Both the position numbers and the translations under genes were made by a program. Shown here piece by piece: positions 1 through 9,715 of a DNA stretch of 64,000 nt. The stretch lies in contig JAWPHD010011239.1 of the NCBI GenBank assembly GCA_037043455.1, positions 21,748-85,747 of the forward strand. Direction: 5' to 3'. Position 1 is the stretch's first letter. Each line of letters begins with the position of its first letter. The stretch is from Cyrtodaria siliqua. Taxonomy: Eukaryota; Mollusca; Bivalvia; Adapedonta; Hiatellidae. The notes under the pieces are model-generated. The model saw only the letters and a list, made by a program, of their open reading frames with translations, had not been told where the DNA came from and made no database searches.

Positions 1-32
1 ATTCTACTGACTACATTTTGATATAATTTCAG

Positions 33-123
33 GCTGTACAACAAAGAGTCAGTGCTGGAATTGCTTATTGACAGATCCAAGTTTGAGTGTGCCTCAAGTT
101 TTGATCATCTCCGAGGACTCAAG
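33..123 (+). CDS. RTF2: RTF2, internal exon (first in window)
   Basis: Exon of replication termination factor 2, a nuclear protein acting at stalled replication forks. It follows a TTTCAG acceptor and ends at AAG|GTGAGT. It starts with the last base of a split codon, then 30 codons opening LYNKESVLELLIDRSK, which matches the LYNKDAVIEFLLDKS block of vertebrate RTF2 as I recall it. It ends in phase 0, matching the next exon at 1540. The start codon and earlier exons are left of the window. The identity is secured by the later exons, above all the zinc-binding and C-terminal blocks. Confidence 0.93.
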
Positions 124-159
124 GTGAGTACTCTTTCTCATTGTCATTGAATCAAATTG

Positions 160-345
160 GATTTGGATTGGATCAACAGATAAGGTCATATGGCAACTTT
201 CCAGCTTCCATAGTTGGAAAAAGACCCCAGGTACCCTTCCATGCAATTTTCGTGCACAGGCAGGCGCCTAGGTAGAACCACCTACATTTCACAAGGCATC
301 TGGATAGCTGCCTCGCATAAAGTTTACTTGTTCTCATTGACAAAA
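160..345 (+). repeat. Dispersed repeat family A, copy 1
   Basis: This segment shares an AAGGTCATATGGC-ACTTTCCAGCTTC block, then AAGACCCCAGGT and GGATAGCTGCCTC blocks, with 17645-17860. Both follow an AATTGGA-rich stretch. It lies in the RTF2 intron after the exon ending at 123. The two copies agree in order and orientation, so this is an interspersed repeat, probably a SINE or a short non-autonomous element. No pol III boxes were certain. Confidence 0.6.
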
Positions 346-458
346 CTAAGAATAAATTATTGATAGGTAAATAAGATTGTCCCAAAACAGTTTTAATTTC
401 TTCAGTATTTAAAGTGATAATTGAATAATTAAAGTGATAATCAATAATGATAATAAAG

Positions 459-1174
459 CAGGGATCACCCTAGGATTGAATTTCAATGAGACAAAATGTC
501 CCATTTGCTTGATTTTAATGAGACATTCACCAATTTCATGAAACATTTCGGATGCGAAGCCGAATGACCAGTTTAGTGCTTGAGGCCGCTAGGCGGGTTT
601 GGGGGCATGACCCCCAGAACATTTTTGAAATTTAGATGTGATTTCCTGCATTCTGGCTCATTCCTAGTTTTGAAAGTAGAAATTGTTAATGCATTCGAAA
701 TAAAGCGTGTCCGAATTTACATGAACTTTTTATGCTAACATACTTTTACAATTGCTTGCACCACTCCAGTACATAGTTAATCACGTCAAATCATTATAGA
801 TCGGGGGATAATGGTGAGATATGACTAGAAATTGATGAATTATTATAAAAATTATTATCACAATCGATTTTCTTTGACACCGCCGCGTCCGCGAAGCAAA
901 AGCGAACAGGAAGTGTCAATTTGCATTTTTTCATGTGATTTTCGAATAATTTGATATTTTCTCATTTTATATGTTTTAATCGCGAATAAATGGATCTGAA
1001 CAAATTTACTTGAGATTTTAAATGAATATAAATATATTTTCATTACGAACCGATATGGTGAAAATGGATTTCCCCAAATTCGGTGCAACAATTTGTTCCA
1101 TTTGTCTTTTTTCATGCGATTTTTGAGATTTTAATGCGAGAATATCGCAGAATCGCAGCCTAGAGTGATCCCTG
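459..1174. mobile_element. hAT-like inverted-repeat element (CAGGG termini)
   Basis: Left end CAGGGATCACCCTAGG and right end CCTAGAGTGATCCCTG are inverted repeats of about 16 bp, and both sides are flanked by TAAAG (454-458 and 1175-1179). CAGGG ends are common in the hAT superfamily, but hAT usually makes 8-bp duplications, so the class is tentative. The interior has a GGCGGGTTTGGGGGCATGAC stretch and no transposase frame, so the element is non-autonomous. It sits in an RTF2 intron. Confidence 0.7.
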
Positions 1175-1539
1175 TAAAGTAACAATAATGTTTAAATTTC
1201 TATCAGTATTCAAAGTGGTATGTTTTATATACTGAAAAGAAAAAGAAATGCATAATGGGTATTTCCACTATATATTGTATGTTGAAAGGCGTTCAATATG
1301 CTACTGCTAATCAAATGGTACAGGGCAACATTAGGTCTGTCCTTTCGGAAAGAAGGTTTAGACGGTACCGGACACAACAATGGTTACCCCTTTAAAGTTT
1401 ATATTGCAAAACTTCATTGGATGCGGCGAGTTTTAAAAAATCAGTATTGACGTGTGTCCCTTTAAATCCCAGTTATCTGTATTCAGTATCGTACGAGCCA
1501 GTTAATGTACTAATGTACTCTTTTCACCTTTACCTTCAG

Positions 1540-1676
1540 GATGTGAAGCAACTGAATTTGACAAAGAACCGCAATTACTCCCACGTCAAGTCAGAGAAGG
1601 GAGACAGTTACATCGAAACACACGACTCCAAATACATATGCCCTGTAGTCGGCCTGGAGATGAATGGAACGTACAA
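1540..1676 (+). CDS. RTF2: RTF2, internal exon with CPVVGLEMNG motif
   Basis: The acceptor is TACCTTCAG and the exon starts in phase 0 with DVKQLNLTKN. It encodes 45 residues plus two bases of a split codon. Residues 33-43, ICPVVGLEMNG, are the first zinc-ligand segment of the Rtf2 RING-like domain and are nearly identical to vertebrate RTF2. The donor is CAA|GTAAGT at 1677. That junction is followed at once by further copies of itself every 19 bp (1671-1756, resuming at 3070). Reading past the first donor meets an in-frame TAA, so only the first donor keeps the frame open into the exon at 6804. Confidence 0.95.
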
Positions 1677-1756
1677 GTAAGTGATGAATGTACAAGTAAG
1701 TGATGAACGTACAAGTAAGTGATGGACGTACAAGTAAGTGATGAACGTACAAGTAA
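1671..1756 (+). repeat. 19-bp minisatellite at RTF2 splice donor, left part
   Basis: About 4.5 copies of a 19-bp unit, GTACAAGTAAGTGATGAAC with small changes. The first copy overlaps the last six bases of the RTF2 exon, so every unit repeats the junction TACAA|GTAAGT. The array is interrupted at 1757 by an inserted element and resumes at 3070. Confidence 0.93.
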
Positions 1757-3069
1757 GGCCAGAAAAAGAAATACCTGTGTTTCTGGTTATTCAGTTGAAA
1801 AAATTAGGGTAGGTAGGTAGGTATTTTTTTTTTTTTTTTTTATTTTTTTATTTTTTTTTTTTTTTTTTCATGGATGTCAGAATAATCGGATTCTATTTTA
1901 ATGTATATAGCATCTTTGCTAGGGGCTTAATTAAGTTTTAATTCAAGAATGACACAGCCTAAGTGTCCTGTCATGCTGACGCACACAAAGCATCTTTTAT
2001 ATTGCAAATATTTGACATTATGCTTAGTATTTATACCACTTCTCAGTCTTCTGGATATTTTTTTATATAAAACCACACACCTATAAACAACAAATATATA
2101 GGATACTGTGAAATGTATATCTGTTTCACGTGGCAGTGTGGAAATTAATGGTATTTTTATACAATTTCTTATTTTGAAAAACTATTATAATCCCATATTG
2201 CCATTTATTTTAATATGAATCTTTGCATGTGTTCTTATCAAAATCTATGAATATTTGAAAGAGATGTTCGAAGAAAAAGTTAAGGTGCTACGTGATAATT
2301 TGGCTACTTCATTGTTTCAGAAAGAAAGTGTCCAATCTGTTTGTTATTCTGTCATAAAACTAAACTTTTAATAATATTAAAACTGTCATTAACACGAGTC
2401 ATACATTAAGCCTGTCAGTTTTTTTTTTTAAATGAATCACTGAATTTATATCAATGTATCCAAATGAAAAGAATCATAAAAATAGTAATCAAATCTAGAC
2501 AAAAGAATATATAAATAATAGTTACCTTCAATCATAAAATATTTTTTTTGTGTGTTATTTGTTAAAAACAAACATATTTTAAGTTTTCCTGGAAAAATGT
2601 CCCAGAGTAATGTAGTAACAGACAAGGCGTGAAGCTCTCTCTGGTCTCCGTTTTTCTGTGACAAGTCAAAATGCTTCGAAAAACGCGATCACTATGGAAC
2701 AAAATAAATATGAATGTATACCTAATTGGAAATCGCGTTTTTCGAAGCATTTTGACTTGTCACAGAAAAACGGTTTGATCAAGTTGTTTTCAGTTTCGAG
2801 AATGACATACATCTGCGATTCCAACCAGCCCAGATATGTAGATAATTCTCGGAATTTGGCCAGAGAAAAAATTGATGAAAGCAGTTAGGTATCAAATGTT
2901 GACCAGAGAGAGCTTCACACATTGTCTATAACTACATTACTCTGGGACACTTTTTCAGGAAAACTTAAAACATGTTTGTTTTCAACAAATAACACAGATA
3001 TTTTTGATTCGGCGCCAAAAAATAGGGATAGTCGGGTAACCAGAAACACAGGTATGTTTTTTCCCAGCC
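1757..3069. mobile_element. PIF/Harbinger-like non-autonomous element inside the 19-bp array
   Basis: The ends are inverted repeats of about 36 bp: left GGCCAGAAAAAGAAATACC, right GGTATGTTTTTTCCCAGCC, with a shared CTGTGTTTCTGGTTA core. It is flanked by TAA on both sides (1754-1756, 3070-3072). Removing the element and one TAA restores a regular 19-bp unit, so the insertion postdates the array. A 3-bp TAA duplication with GGCC ends is typical of PIF/Harbinger. Inside are a GTAGGTAGGTAG tract, a long poly-T run and a foldback. No transposase was seen. Confidence 0.75.
2535..3002. repeat. Foldback with a split right arm inside the 1757-3069 element
   Basis: The left arm (about 2535-2690) returns inverted in two pieces. 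The inner piece, 2731-2772, pairs with 2647-2689 (CGTTTTTCGAAGCATTTTGA). The outer piece, 2901-3002, pairs with 2535-2644. About 128 bp (2773-2900) interrupt the right arm without a counterpart on the left, so one arm gained or the other lost this block. Confidence 0.75.
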
Positions 3070-3369
3070 TAAGTGATGAACGTACAAGTAAGTGATGAAT
3101 GTACAAGTAAGTGATGAATGTACAAGTAAGGTACAAGTAAGTGATGAATGTACAAGTAAGTGATGAACGTACAAGTAAGTGATGAATATACAAGTGATGA
3201 ATGTACAAGTAAGTGATGAACGTACAAGTAAGTGATGAACGTACAAGTAAATGATGAACGTACAAGTAAGTGATGAACATACAAGTAAGTGATGAACATA
3301 CAAGTAAGGGATGAACGTACAAGTAAGTGATAAATGTACAAGTAAGTGATGAATGTACAAGTAAGTGAT
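3070..3369 (+). repeat. 19-bp minisatellite at RTF2 donor, right part
   Basis: About 15 more units of the 19-bp repeat begun at 1671, most with an intact CAAGTAAGTGATG. A few are shortened, for example GTACAAGTAAGGTACAAG near 3125. The reverse strand is free of stops for up to 164 codons, a by-product of a 19-bp unit with no stop triplets in any phase, not a gene. Confidence 0.92.
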
Positions 3370-3540
3370 CACTTGGTGATAGTGTGTTAAAGGGACACAT
3401 GGCAATCATGAGATCAATTTTAAGAAATATTCACAAAATCAAATTTATCAGAAAAAAACAACAAATTACATTTTTGGAAGTATTTGCGGAAGACATTAAA
3501 AAAATGGTTTTAATTAAAAAGCTAATGTTTTCTTTTAAAA

Positions 3541-4269
3541 ATGAAAAAGAGCCGTCTGCCTGACAAGGCCTCTATCTTTTCAGCTGAACTTAAGGCAATT
3601 GAACTTGCCTTAAATTATATTCAGGAATCTGATGATGACCATTTTGTAATCTTTTCTGATTCCCTTTCATCTCTTCAAGCACTGGGTAATATGAAACATG
3701 ATAACCCAGTTGTGCTTCAACTTTTAGAAAAGTACAATTCTCTTATAATTGATAATGTTATTATTTTCTGCTGGCTTCCAAGCCATGTAGGAATACGTGG
3801 TAATGATAGAGCTGATAGTGCTGCTAAGACAGCATTAGATTTACATATATCTAATACCAAATTACCTTATACTGATTTTAAAAGTTGTATTAACACATAT
3901 ATTCGTAGCTCTTGGCAAACCGCTTGGGATTTGTCAGTTAACAATAAACTCCATTCAATTAAACCGTTACTCGGAGAATGGCGTTATTCTAGTAGACCCG
4001 TTCGTCGAGAGGAAGTTATCCTAGCCCGGTGCAGGATAGGGCATACACGTTATACTCATTCATATTTATTACAAGGTGAGCAATTACCAGAATGTATACC
4101 CTGCTTTGCACCGTTAACGGTCAAACACATCTTATTGGAATGTGTAGACTTTAATCCTATGCGTCAAAGGTACTACAATGTTAATACTATGAAAGAGTTA
4201 TTTGATACTGTAGATTTTAGTCTTGTTTTAGATTTCCTAAAAGAGATCAGACTATATAAATCATTATAA
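3541..4269 (+). pseudogene. 5'-truncated LINE: RNase H and C-terminal zinc knuckle
   Basis: This frame of 242 codons is the end of a non-LTR retrotransposon ORF2 of the Jockey/I type. Residues 15-21 (SAELKAI) give the catalytic Glu, 39-46 (FSDSLSSL) an Asp, and HVGIRGNDRADSAAK (about residue 81 on) the last RNase H Asp and helix. Near residue 180, CIPCFAPLTVKHILLEC fits the C-x2-C-x7-H-x4-C knuckle found after RNase H in these elements. The first RNase H Asp and the whole reverse transcriptase are missing, so the copy is dead on arrival. The remaining frame is open to TAA, so it is fairly young. It lies in an RTF2 intron. Confidence 0.88.
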
Positions 4270-4492
4270 TGTTTTCTTATATATATTTACTTGTTTATAT
4301 GCCCGTTGACGGGCATTTGTTGATTTACATTACATAGTTTATATTACACCTTATCATCCCTTATTTTTTTAATAGTTTATCTTTATATATTTACACTTGT
4401 TTTTAAATAATACTTCTTTTTTCATCAATTTTTGCGCACAATATGACCTATTTATGTGTCGACGACGTGCCGTAAAACAACATTCATTCATT
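4270..4492 (+). mobile_element. LINE 3' UTR and tail
   Basis: After the LINE stop comes AT-rich sequence including GCCCGTTGACGGGC (a short hairpin near 4302), then GACGACGTGCCGTAAAACAA and a CATTCATTCATT tail at about 4480-4492. A GTGCCGTAAAAC stretch before a short-repeat tail is typical of the end of such LINEs. The exact 3' boundary is inferred from the tail. Confidence 0.65.
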
Positions 4493-5230
4493 AAAAATGA
4501 AAAAATATGTCTGTTATTAATATTGAAGAATAGAGTTAAAACATTTAATGCATTCTGCATTGATTATTAAGGGTGAATTTTCTATTTTTGTTTTGAAACT
4601 TTCAGTTATTTTTAAAAAAGAATAAATTTATATAAAAAATGTTGCTGAGTCTCCATTTAGAGAGACTGGATGCAGTTTGTGAGCTTTAAACCTTCAGCTT
4701 CATATAAAATCGGCTTCAGATTCTGTTCTTTGTTGCATGAACGGTATTGCGTAATTCATAACAAATTAAATTGATTCGTGTGGGGTTTACCTTGCTATCA
4801 TACTATTCAATAACAACGTATTTTGAGAGACGACACTAAATTGTTAAATCACTAAATATAAATAAAGAACAAGATACAGAAGTTTCACATTGTCTCCTCG
4901 TTTTGCAAATCAGAACCACAGCCATAACGAAAACCTTTTTTTAATTTCTATTTATTTGGTCACACTTGCTGACATGCTATGTGGTCGATTGCTGACAAAT
5001 TGTTTTCCAGAAATCAATATTACCTCAATGGGTTAGATAACAGTTAAGTGTCGTACAAATGATTATTATTGAAAAACAGCAGTCACCGACATAATAAAAT
5101 AGAGCAAATATGGATTCCATTAAGTACTGCTATATTGTAAACTGCTGTAAATTGAGTTTTAAAAAACAGATTGCAAATTGTTCAGATGTAAATATCGGAT
5201 TACTGGCAGGATTGCATTATAAAGAGAATG

Positions 5231-5863
5231 TGATCCGTTATCGACGCTGATGGGTCATTGTCGTACCGGGTACTACAGAAACGCACCCGGGGTACATTTA
5301 TGTATACAGAAAAGTACCCGAAAATCATCGAAATCCAGAAAGGCCCCCAAATATACATAAATGTACCCGAGACAAAATACAATGTCATAAAACGCGGCCG
5401 TAACGCGTTCTGTTACTTCACGGAAACGAAACTTTCATTGTTTACAAAGTTTAAGCGATTCACTTTTAAAAAGCCGCTCGCAGTTGCCTCCGCATTAAAG
5501 GAATGCAGTTCGTCTAAATATGTGTTTACTTTTTTGCTCGGGGTTTGACTTTGAGTTACAACTTCCAGTTTTACGACAATACGTTCTGTATTTTATTACT
5601 AACTATGGCAGCCTAAATATGTTTTTAAGAACAATAGCGCAATAGTTAATGATAAACAATATTGTTTAAGTAGTTGTTTTATCAAGTTCTAAATTGTTTC
5701 AATTCCGCCAATGACATCTTGTTTGTCCGGGTACGTTTCTGTATATTTGGGGGCCATTCTGGTATTCAAAGATTTTCGGGTACGTTTCTGTATACATAAA
5801 TGTACCCCGGGTATCTTTCTGTAGTACCCGATATGACAATGACCGCATCAGCGTTATTGAAAT
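5231..5863. mobile_element. Foldback/MITE with arms of about 135 bp
   Basis: The arm 5231-5372 and the arm 5727-5863 are inverted copies. Shared blocks include CGGGTACTACAGAAA, GGGGTACATTTATGTATACA and GGCCCCCAAATATACA. The 354-bp centre is GC-richer than its surroundings (ACGCGGCCGTAACGCG) and holds no recognisable protein. It lies in the RTF2 intron 1677-6803. The target duplication is unclear because the outer ends are diverged. Confidence 0.8.
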
Positions 5864-6477
5864 ATCAACAAAAAATAAACCTCAATGCAAAGTTTGTGTC
5901 AAGCCTTTAGAAAGAAAATAGTATTTGAATGTAAATTGTTTTCCTGCCCAAAAATATTGTGTTAACCATAGTCCGCCCTTTCAGTCTGTCCATTGTACAC
6001 CATATGTAACATACATGGGCATATATTGTACCATATAATGGTACTCTTGTTCCAAAATGATAAAAGAAATCACCTCAAGATCACCTGATCTGATATAATT
6101 ATTGCATTTATTTAGTTTGAAATGACTTAAAGATCCATTGAGTCCAGTCTATATATTATTTATATTCTCTTTTTATTTCTATGTTGGATGGCACTGTCAC
6201 TACAATGAAAGCTTATATATTTATATATGTAAGAGAGAATCATAGAGGCTATTTGTTGGTTAAGTGTTAAACAAAAACATCTTGGTAGATCATTGATATA
6301 GCCTAGTCCGTTAGAGCTATAGGCCTCTGCCTCGTGTGGGTTTACTCCCCGGGGGAGGAATGTCTGATAGGAAACTTTCAACTTTAACCTCTGAGGTTGC
6401 TGTCCCAATATAACGTAGTAGAATGTGTCTCTCCTCTTTTGGACCATGGGGATATATTTTCAGCAGTTTGTAAAATG

Positions 6478-6690
6478 TGTAGTGCGTGGTTCAGTGGTAG
6501 AGTGCCGAACTCTAGATCGAGAGGTCGTTGGTTCGATCCTCTCCGCGGCCACAGTATTTATCCTTGAGCAAGATAATTAATCCACAATGCTTAGTACTGG
6601 TTCTACCCAGGAAGCCATCGAGAGTGATTATTTAAGTTGCTAGAACTTGTTTCGCAATCGATGTAAAATAAATATGTTTAAACTTACTGT
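6478..6690 (+). mobile_element. tRNA-derived SINE, copy 1
   Basis: A pol III promoter is visible: A box TGGTTCAGTGGTAGAGTG near 6486 and a perfect B box GGTTCGATCC near 6530. The tRNA stems do not pair fully, so this is a SINE head, not a tRNA gene. The body (TTAGTACTGGTTCTACCCAG, GAACTTGTTTCGCAATCGAT) is shared with the reverse copy at 42480-42665. It lies in the intron before the RTF2 exon at 6804. Confidence 0.85.
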
Positions 6691-6803
6691 AAAATGCTAT
6701 TCAGTCAGTCGATTACAGAAACATATTTCATTACTGAAATTAATATCTTGCACTGACTGCATAAACTGTATGTATACACCATGTGTTGTCATTATCATTA
6801 CAG

Positions 6804-6882
6804 TTTTTGTCTGTTGTGGGGATGTGGGTGCGTGCTTTCAGAGCGGGCGATGAAGGAGGTGAAGGGGGAGACGTGTCACAAG
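6804..6882 (+). CDS. RTF2: RTF2, internal exon with GCGCV zinc-ligand block
   Basis: The acceptor is TCATTACAG. The first base completes an Asn codon begun at the exon ending 1676, giving NFCLLWGCGCVLSERAMKE and then GETCHK. Vertebrate RTF2 has FCFLRCCGCVFSERALKE here. The Cys residues of FC, GCGC and TC are the ligands of the Rtf2 RING-like fold, which resembles a U-box/RING but with fewer metal ligands. The donor is AAG|GTCAGT, and the exon ends in phase 0. The intron before it is about 5.1 kb and carries four different transposable elements. Confidence 0.95.
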
Positions 6883-7029
6883 GTCAGTGTTTCAAGAAAT
6901 AAGACATATATAGTGATCTTTCTCACATGCATTTCAAAGTAAAATGGAAAGCGTGCGCATCAAGGTTAGCAAACACAAGACATTGTGTAAATAATTAACT
7001 AACACAGTATCATAATCACACATTTTCAC

Positions 7030-7885
7030 ATCATAAGTTGCCAGAGTTTTTTTGTCGCCTTTTCGGAAAAAAAAGCGATACATAGGGATCACTTTGTCGT
7101 CAGTCCGTCACGAAAACTTAACGTTGGCTATGACTTTCTCATTTCTTAATATTTCTTCATCAAACTTTCAATATATACTCATCATGATAACATCAACATG
7201 ACCATACTAAAATATAAAGGTCAAGGTCACACTGAAGGTCATTATATATATGGGTTAAATACTCAATTTTTTCTTCGTGAAAACTTAACATTGGCTATAA
7301 CTTTCTCATTTCTTGATATTTCTTCATCAAACTTTCAATATATACTCATCATGATAACATCAACATGACCATACTAAAATATAAAGGTCAAGGTCACACT
7401 GAAGGTCATTATATATATGGGTTAAATACTCATTTTTTTCTTCACAAAAACTTAACGTTGGCTATAACTTTCTCATTTCTTGATATTTCTTCATAAAACT
7501 TTCAATATATACTCATCATGACAACATCGACATTACCATACTAAAATATAAAGGTCAAGGTTACACTGAAGGTCATTATATGGGTTAAATACTCATTTTT
7601 TTCTTCACAAAAACTTAACATTGGCTTTAACTTTCTCATTTCTTAATATTTCTTCATAAAACTTTCAATATATACTTGTCATGACATCATCGACCATACT
7701 AAAATATAAAGGTCAAGGTCACACTGAAGGTCATTATATGGGTTAAATACTCATTGTTCTCTTCACGAAAACTTACTCAGGCCAGTTTGTCAAGGTCAAT
7801 TATCTGGGTCTAAAAAACCTTTTATACTGACAAAGCGCTGACAGACGACACACGTGTTCCGCGAAACACCCATCTAGTTTTTTAA
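7030..7885 (+). mobile_element. Pearl-like element with four core repeats
   Basis: It begins TTTTTTTGTCGCCTTTTCGG with ATAGGGATCACTTTGTCGTC and ends CACGTGTTCCGCGAAACACC. Between lie four direct repeats of about 158-167 bp (starts near 7111, 7278, 7444, 7605), each with AAAACTTAAC, TTGGCT, CTTTCTCATTTCTT and AGGTCAAGGTCACACTGAAGG. A tandem core between distinct ends is the structure of bivalve Pearl elements. The start resembles the element at 12690. Confidence 0.75.
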
Positions 7886-8010
7886 ATAAAGGTAAATCTG
7901 TATGAGTTTCATTTATATGGCTTCTTTCCTACATTTTTCTTATTTCTATTACATGTATTGTATATAACTAATAAATAGTGGTTTATACCTCACGTTTTGT
8001 TTTATGACAG

Positions 8011-8124
8011 TGTGGCAAGCCATTCATTCCGGAAGATATCATTCTTATCAACGGCACGGAAGAGGAGATTGAGGGTCTAAGGTCTCGAATGCAGGAAAAA
8101 CGACAAAAACAGAAACTGGAAAAG
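8011..8124 (+). CDS. RTF2: RTF2, internal exon completing the RING-like domain
   Basis: The exon follows a TTATGACAG acceptor and holds 38 codons in phase 0, beginning CGKPFIPEDIILINGTEEE. Together with the previous exon this rebuilds CHK-CGKPF, the counterpart of vertebrate CHTCGAAF. The second half (RSRMQEKRQKQKLEK) is a charged helix like the vertebrate TRMEERRLRAKLEK segment. The donor is AAG|GTAGAA, a weaker match to consensus than the other donors of this gene. Confidence 0.95.
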
Positions 8125-8159
8125 GTAGAAATAGGAACACAATTGATGTCAAATAATTT

Positions 8160-8345
8160 TCTGTGTCAGATGTGTAAATGTTGACATTTCTTGTAGTGGG
8201 TGCGATTGGTTAGTGTTTTCTCTGTCAGATGGGTAAATGTTGACATTTCTTGTAGTGGGCAGGATGGGTTAGTGTTTTCTCTGTCAGATTGGTAAATGTT
8301 GACATTTCTTGTAGTGGATGGGATGGGTTAGTGAGTACTGGTGGA
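8160..8345 (+). repeat. 59-bp tandem repeat, three copies
   Basis: Three units contain GTAAATGTTGACATTTCTTG (itself partly palindromic: AATGTTGACATTT) then TAGTGGGC and GGTTAGTG. It sits about 40 bp after the RTF2 exon ending at 8124, but unlike the 19-bp array it shows no exon sequence. Confidence 0.85.
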
Positions 8346-8689
8346 AGTGATTAATTACATTTGGCTCATATTTTTTTTGCATCCTTTGAAAACACTATTT
8401 TCTGAAGTTTGTGATAAAAGTTTAAAATAAAGGGATATTTAAAGAGAGACAGAAATAGTTATTCAATGTCCATAGCTCTAACCTTCATTTAGGTGGATAA
8501 AAGTTTGTATTCTATACAATTTGTTTGCATAATGTGTAGTAAATCACAGGGCATCATTACACAGATCCTTGTAACTAGGTAAATTATCAGTCATAAATGA
8601 GTGCACAAGTGTAGGACATTTTCAGTATTAAACTTTCAACTCACCTGTGCTGTAAACATGTGCTAATTTTAACATTGTCCGATCATCAG

Positions 8690-9010
8690 GAGACTGATTC
8701 AGGCCCATCTGAGCATCTTGCCTGATTATCAGATTCGTACTTTAGGCCAATCTTAGAATAGTACTTCAGGCCCATATGTACAAATTATGTATCTGATTAT
8801 CAGACGAGTGATTCAAGCCATCTGGGCCTCTGGTATGATTATCAGGCGGATGCTTCAGATCCATCTGGGTCTGTCTGGTTATCATATGAGTGATTCAGAC
8901 CAGTCTGGATCTCTTATCTGATTATGAGGTGAGTCATTCAGGCCCATGTGATCCTCTTGTCTGATTATCAAGTTATCAAGTTAATATTTTAGGTCCAACT
9001 GGGCCTGTTG
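8690..9010 (+). repeat. Degenerate tandem repeat of about 43-50 bp
   Basis: About seven diverged units of the type CTGATTATCAGA-GAGTGATTCAGGCCCATCTGGGCCTCT in the RTF2 intron 8125-9179. Unit length and sequence vary widely, so the array is old. Confidence 0.7.
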
Positions 9011-9179
9011 TTGGATTATGTTAAATGTTATCATTTAACTATCAATTTATCAATCATGTATGTCATATATCAATTTTTGAACTAAAATGCGCACTGATAC
9101 AATCTACCATCATAATCACTCTGCATATTATTAACATTCTCATACAATATTAACTAATTTTTCTATTGATGTTTTGCAG

Positions 9180-9530
9180 AAATCCAAGAAGGGAAAGCGA
9201 ACGAAATGTGAGACAGAAGCCTCCACGTCTGCAGACTCCGACTGTGTACCGAGTAAAAGCAAACAACCAAAACTGGACCAGTCTACAACAGATTCAAAAT
9301 TGGCCAATGGCACAAAAGCTTCTAAACTCTCCATTGATACCAAGCAAAAACTGACCAATGGCAGCACAGGGAAAAGTTTAAACGGACATGCAGATCTGTT
9401 GAAGACAAATGGAAGCATTCAGAAAGATCCAAAAGCGAGCGCGGCGTATAAATCGCTGTTCACAAGTAGCGATAGGGCGAAGAATCAGATGAAAGGCCAC
9501 TGGGTGACAACTAACCCTTACTGGATGTGA
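9180..9530 (+). CDS. RTF2: RTF2, last exon and stop
   Basis: The acceptor is TTTTGCAG, phase 0. It encodes 116 residues and a TGA stop. The first 80 residues are low-complexity, rich in Lys, Ser, Thr and Asn, with a basic start (KSKKGKRTK) that could act as a nuclear signal. The end is conserved: AYKSLFTSS and then HWVTTNPYWM, matching AYKSLFTTH and HWVTHTSYCF of vertebrate RTF2. The variable linker between RING-like domain and conserved tail is typical of the family. The gene seems intact across the five exons present. Confidence 0.95.
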   Translation, partial: KSKKGKRTKCETEASTSADSDCVPSKSKQPKLDQSTTDSKLANGTKASKLSIDTKQKLTNGSTGKSLNGHADLLKTNGSIQKDPKASAAYKSLFTSSDRAKNQMKGHWVTTNPYWM

Positions 9531-9631
9531 ACATTGGGTGGTGGAAACTTGATATGTGATATATATGCGTAAAATAATCCATCATTTAGTTGACTGCATA
9601 CTGAGTAGAGCAAGAAATAATTAGTGACAAT

Positions 9632-9637
9632 AATAAA
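9632..9637 (+). terminator. RTF2: Candidate polyadenylation signal of RTF2
   Basis: An AATAAA lies about 100 bp after the RTF2 stop, inside AATAATAAATGTC, followed by GT-rich sequence (GGTTGGTGCAGATATGGTTGG). The position is right for a short 3' UTR. There is no transcript evidence, so the site is a prediction. Confidence 0.5.
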
Positions 9638-9715
9638 TGTCAGATATGGTTGGTGCAGATATGGTTGGTGGTTCTACTGGATTCAGTTTTATTTCATCTA
9701 AATATGTTAAAATAG

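Noticed and set aside
2915..3409. 164-codon reverse frame (repeats of YLYVHHLLV)
   Set aside because: It is the antisense of the 19-bp minisatellite at the RTF2 donor.
6290..6450. Possible tRNA-like or SINE head (CTCGTGTGGGTTTACTCCCC)
   Set aside because: The B-box match is weak and no second copy or body was found.
6480..6552. A functional tRNA gene
   Set aside because: Pol III boxes are good but the acceptor and T stems do not pair; the downstream body is shared with 42480-42665, so it is a SINE.
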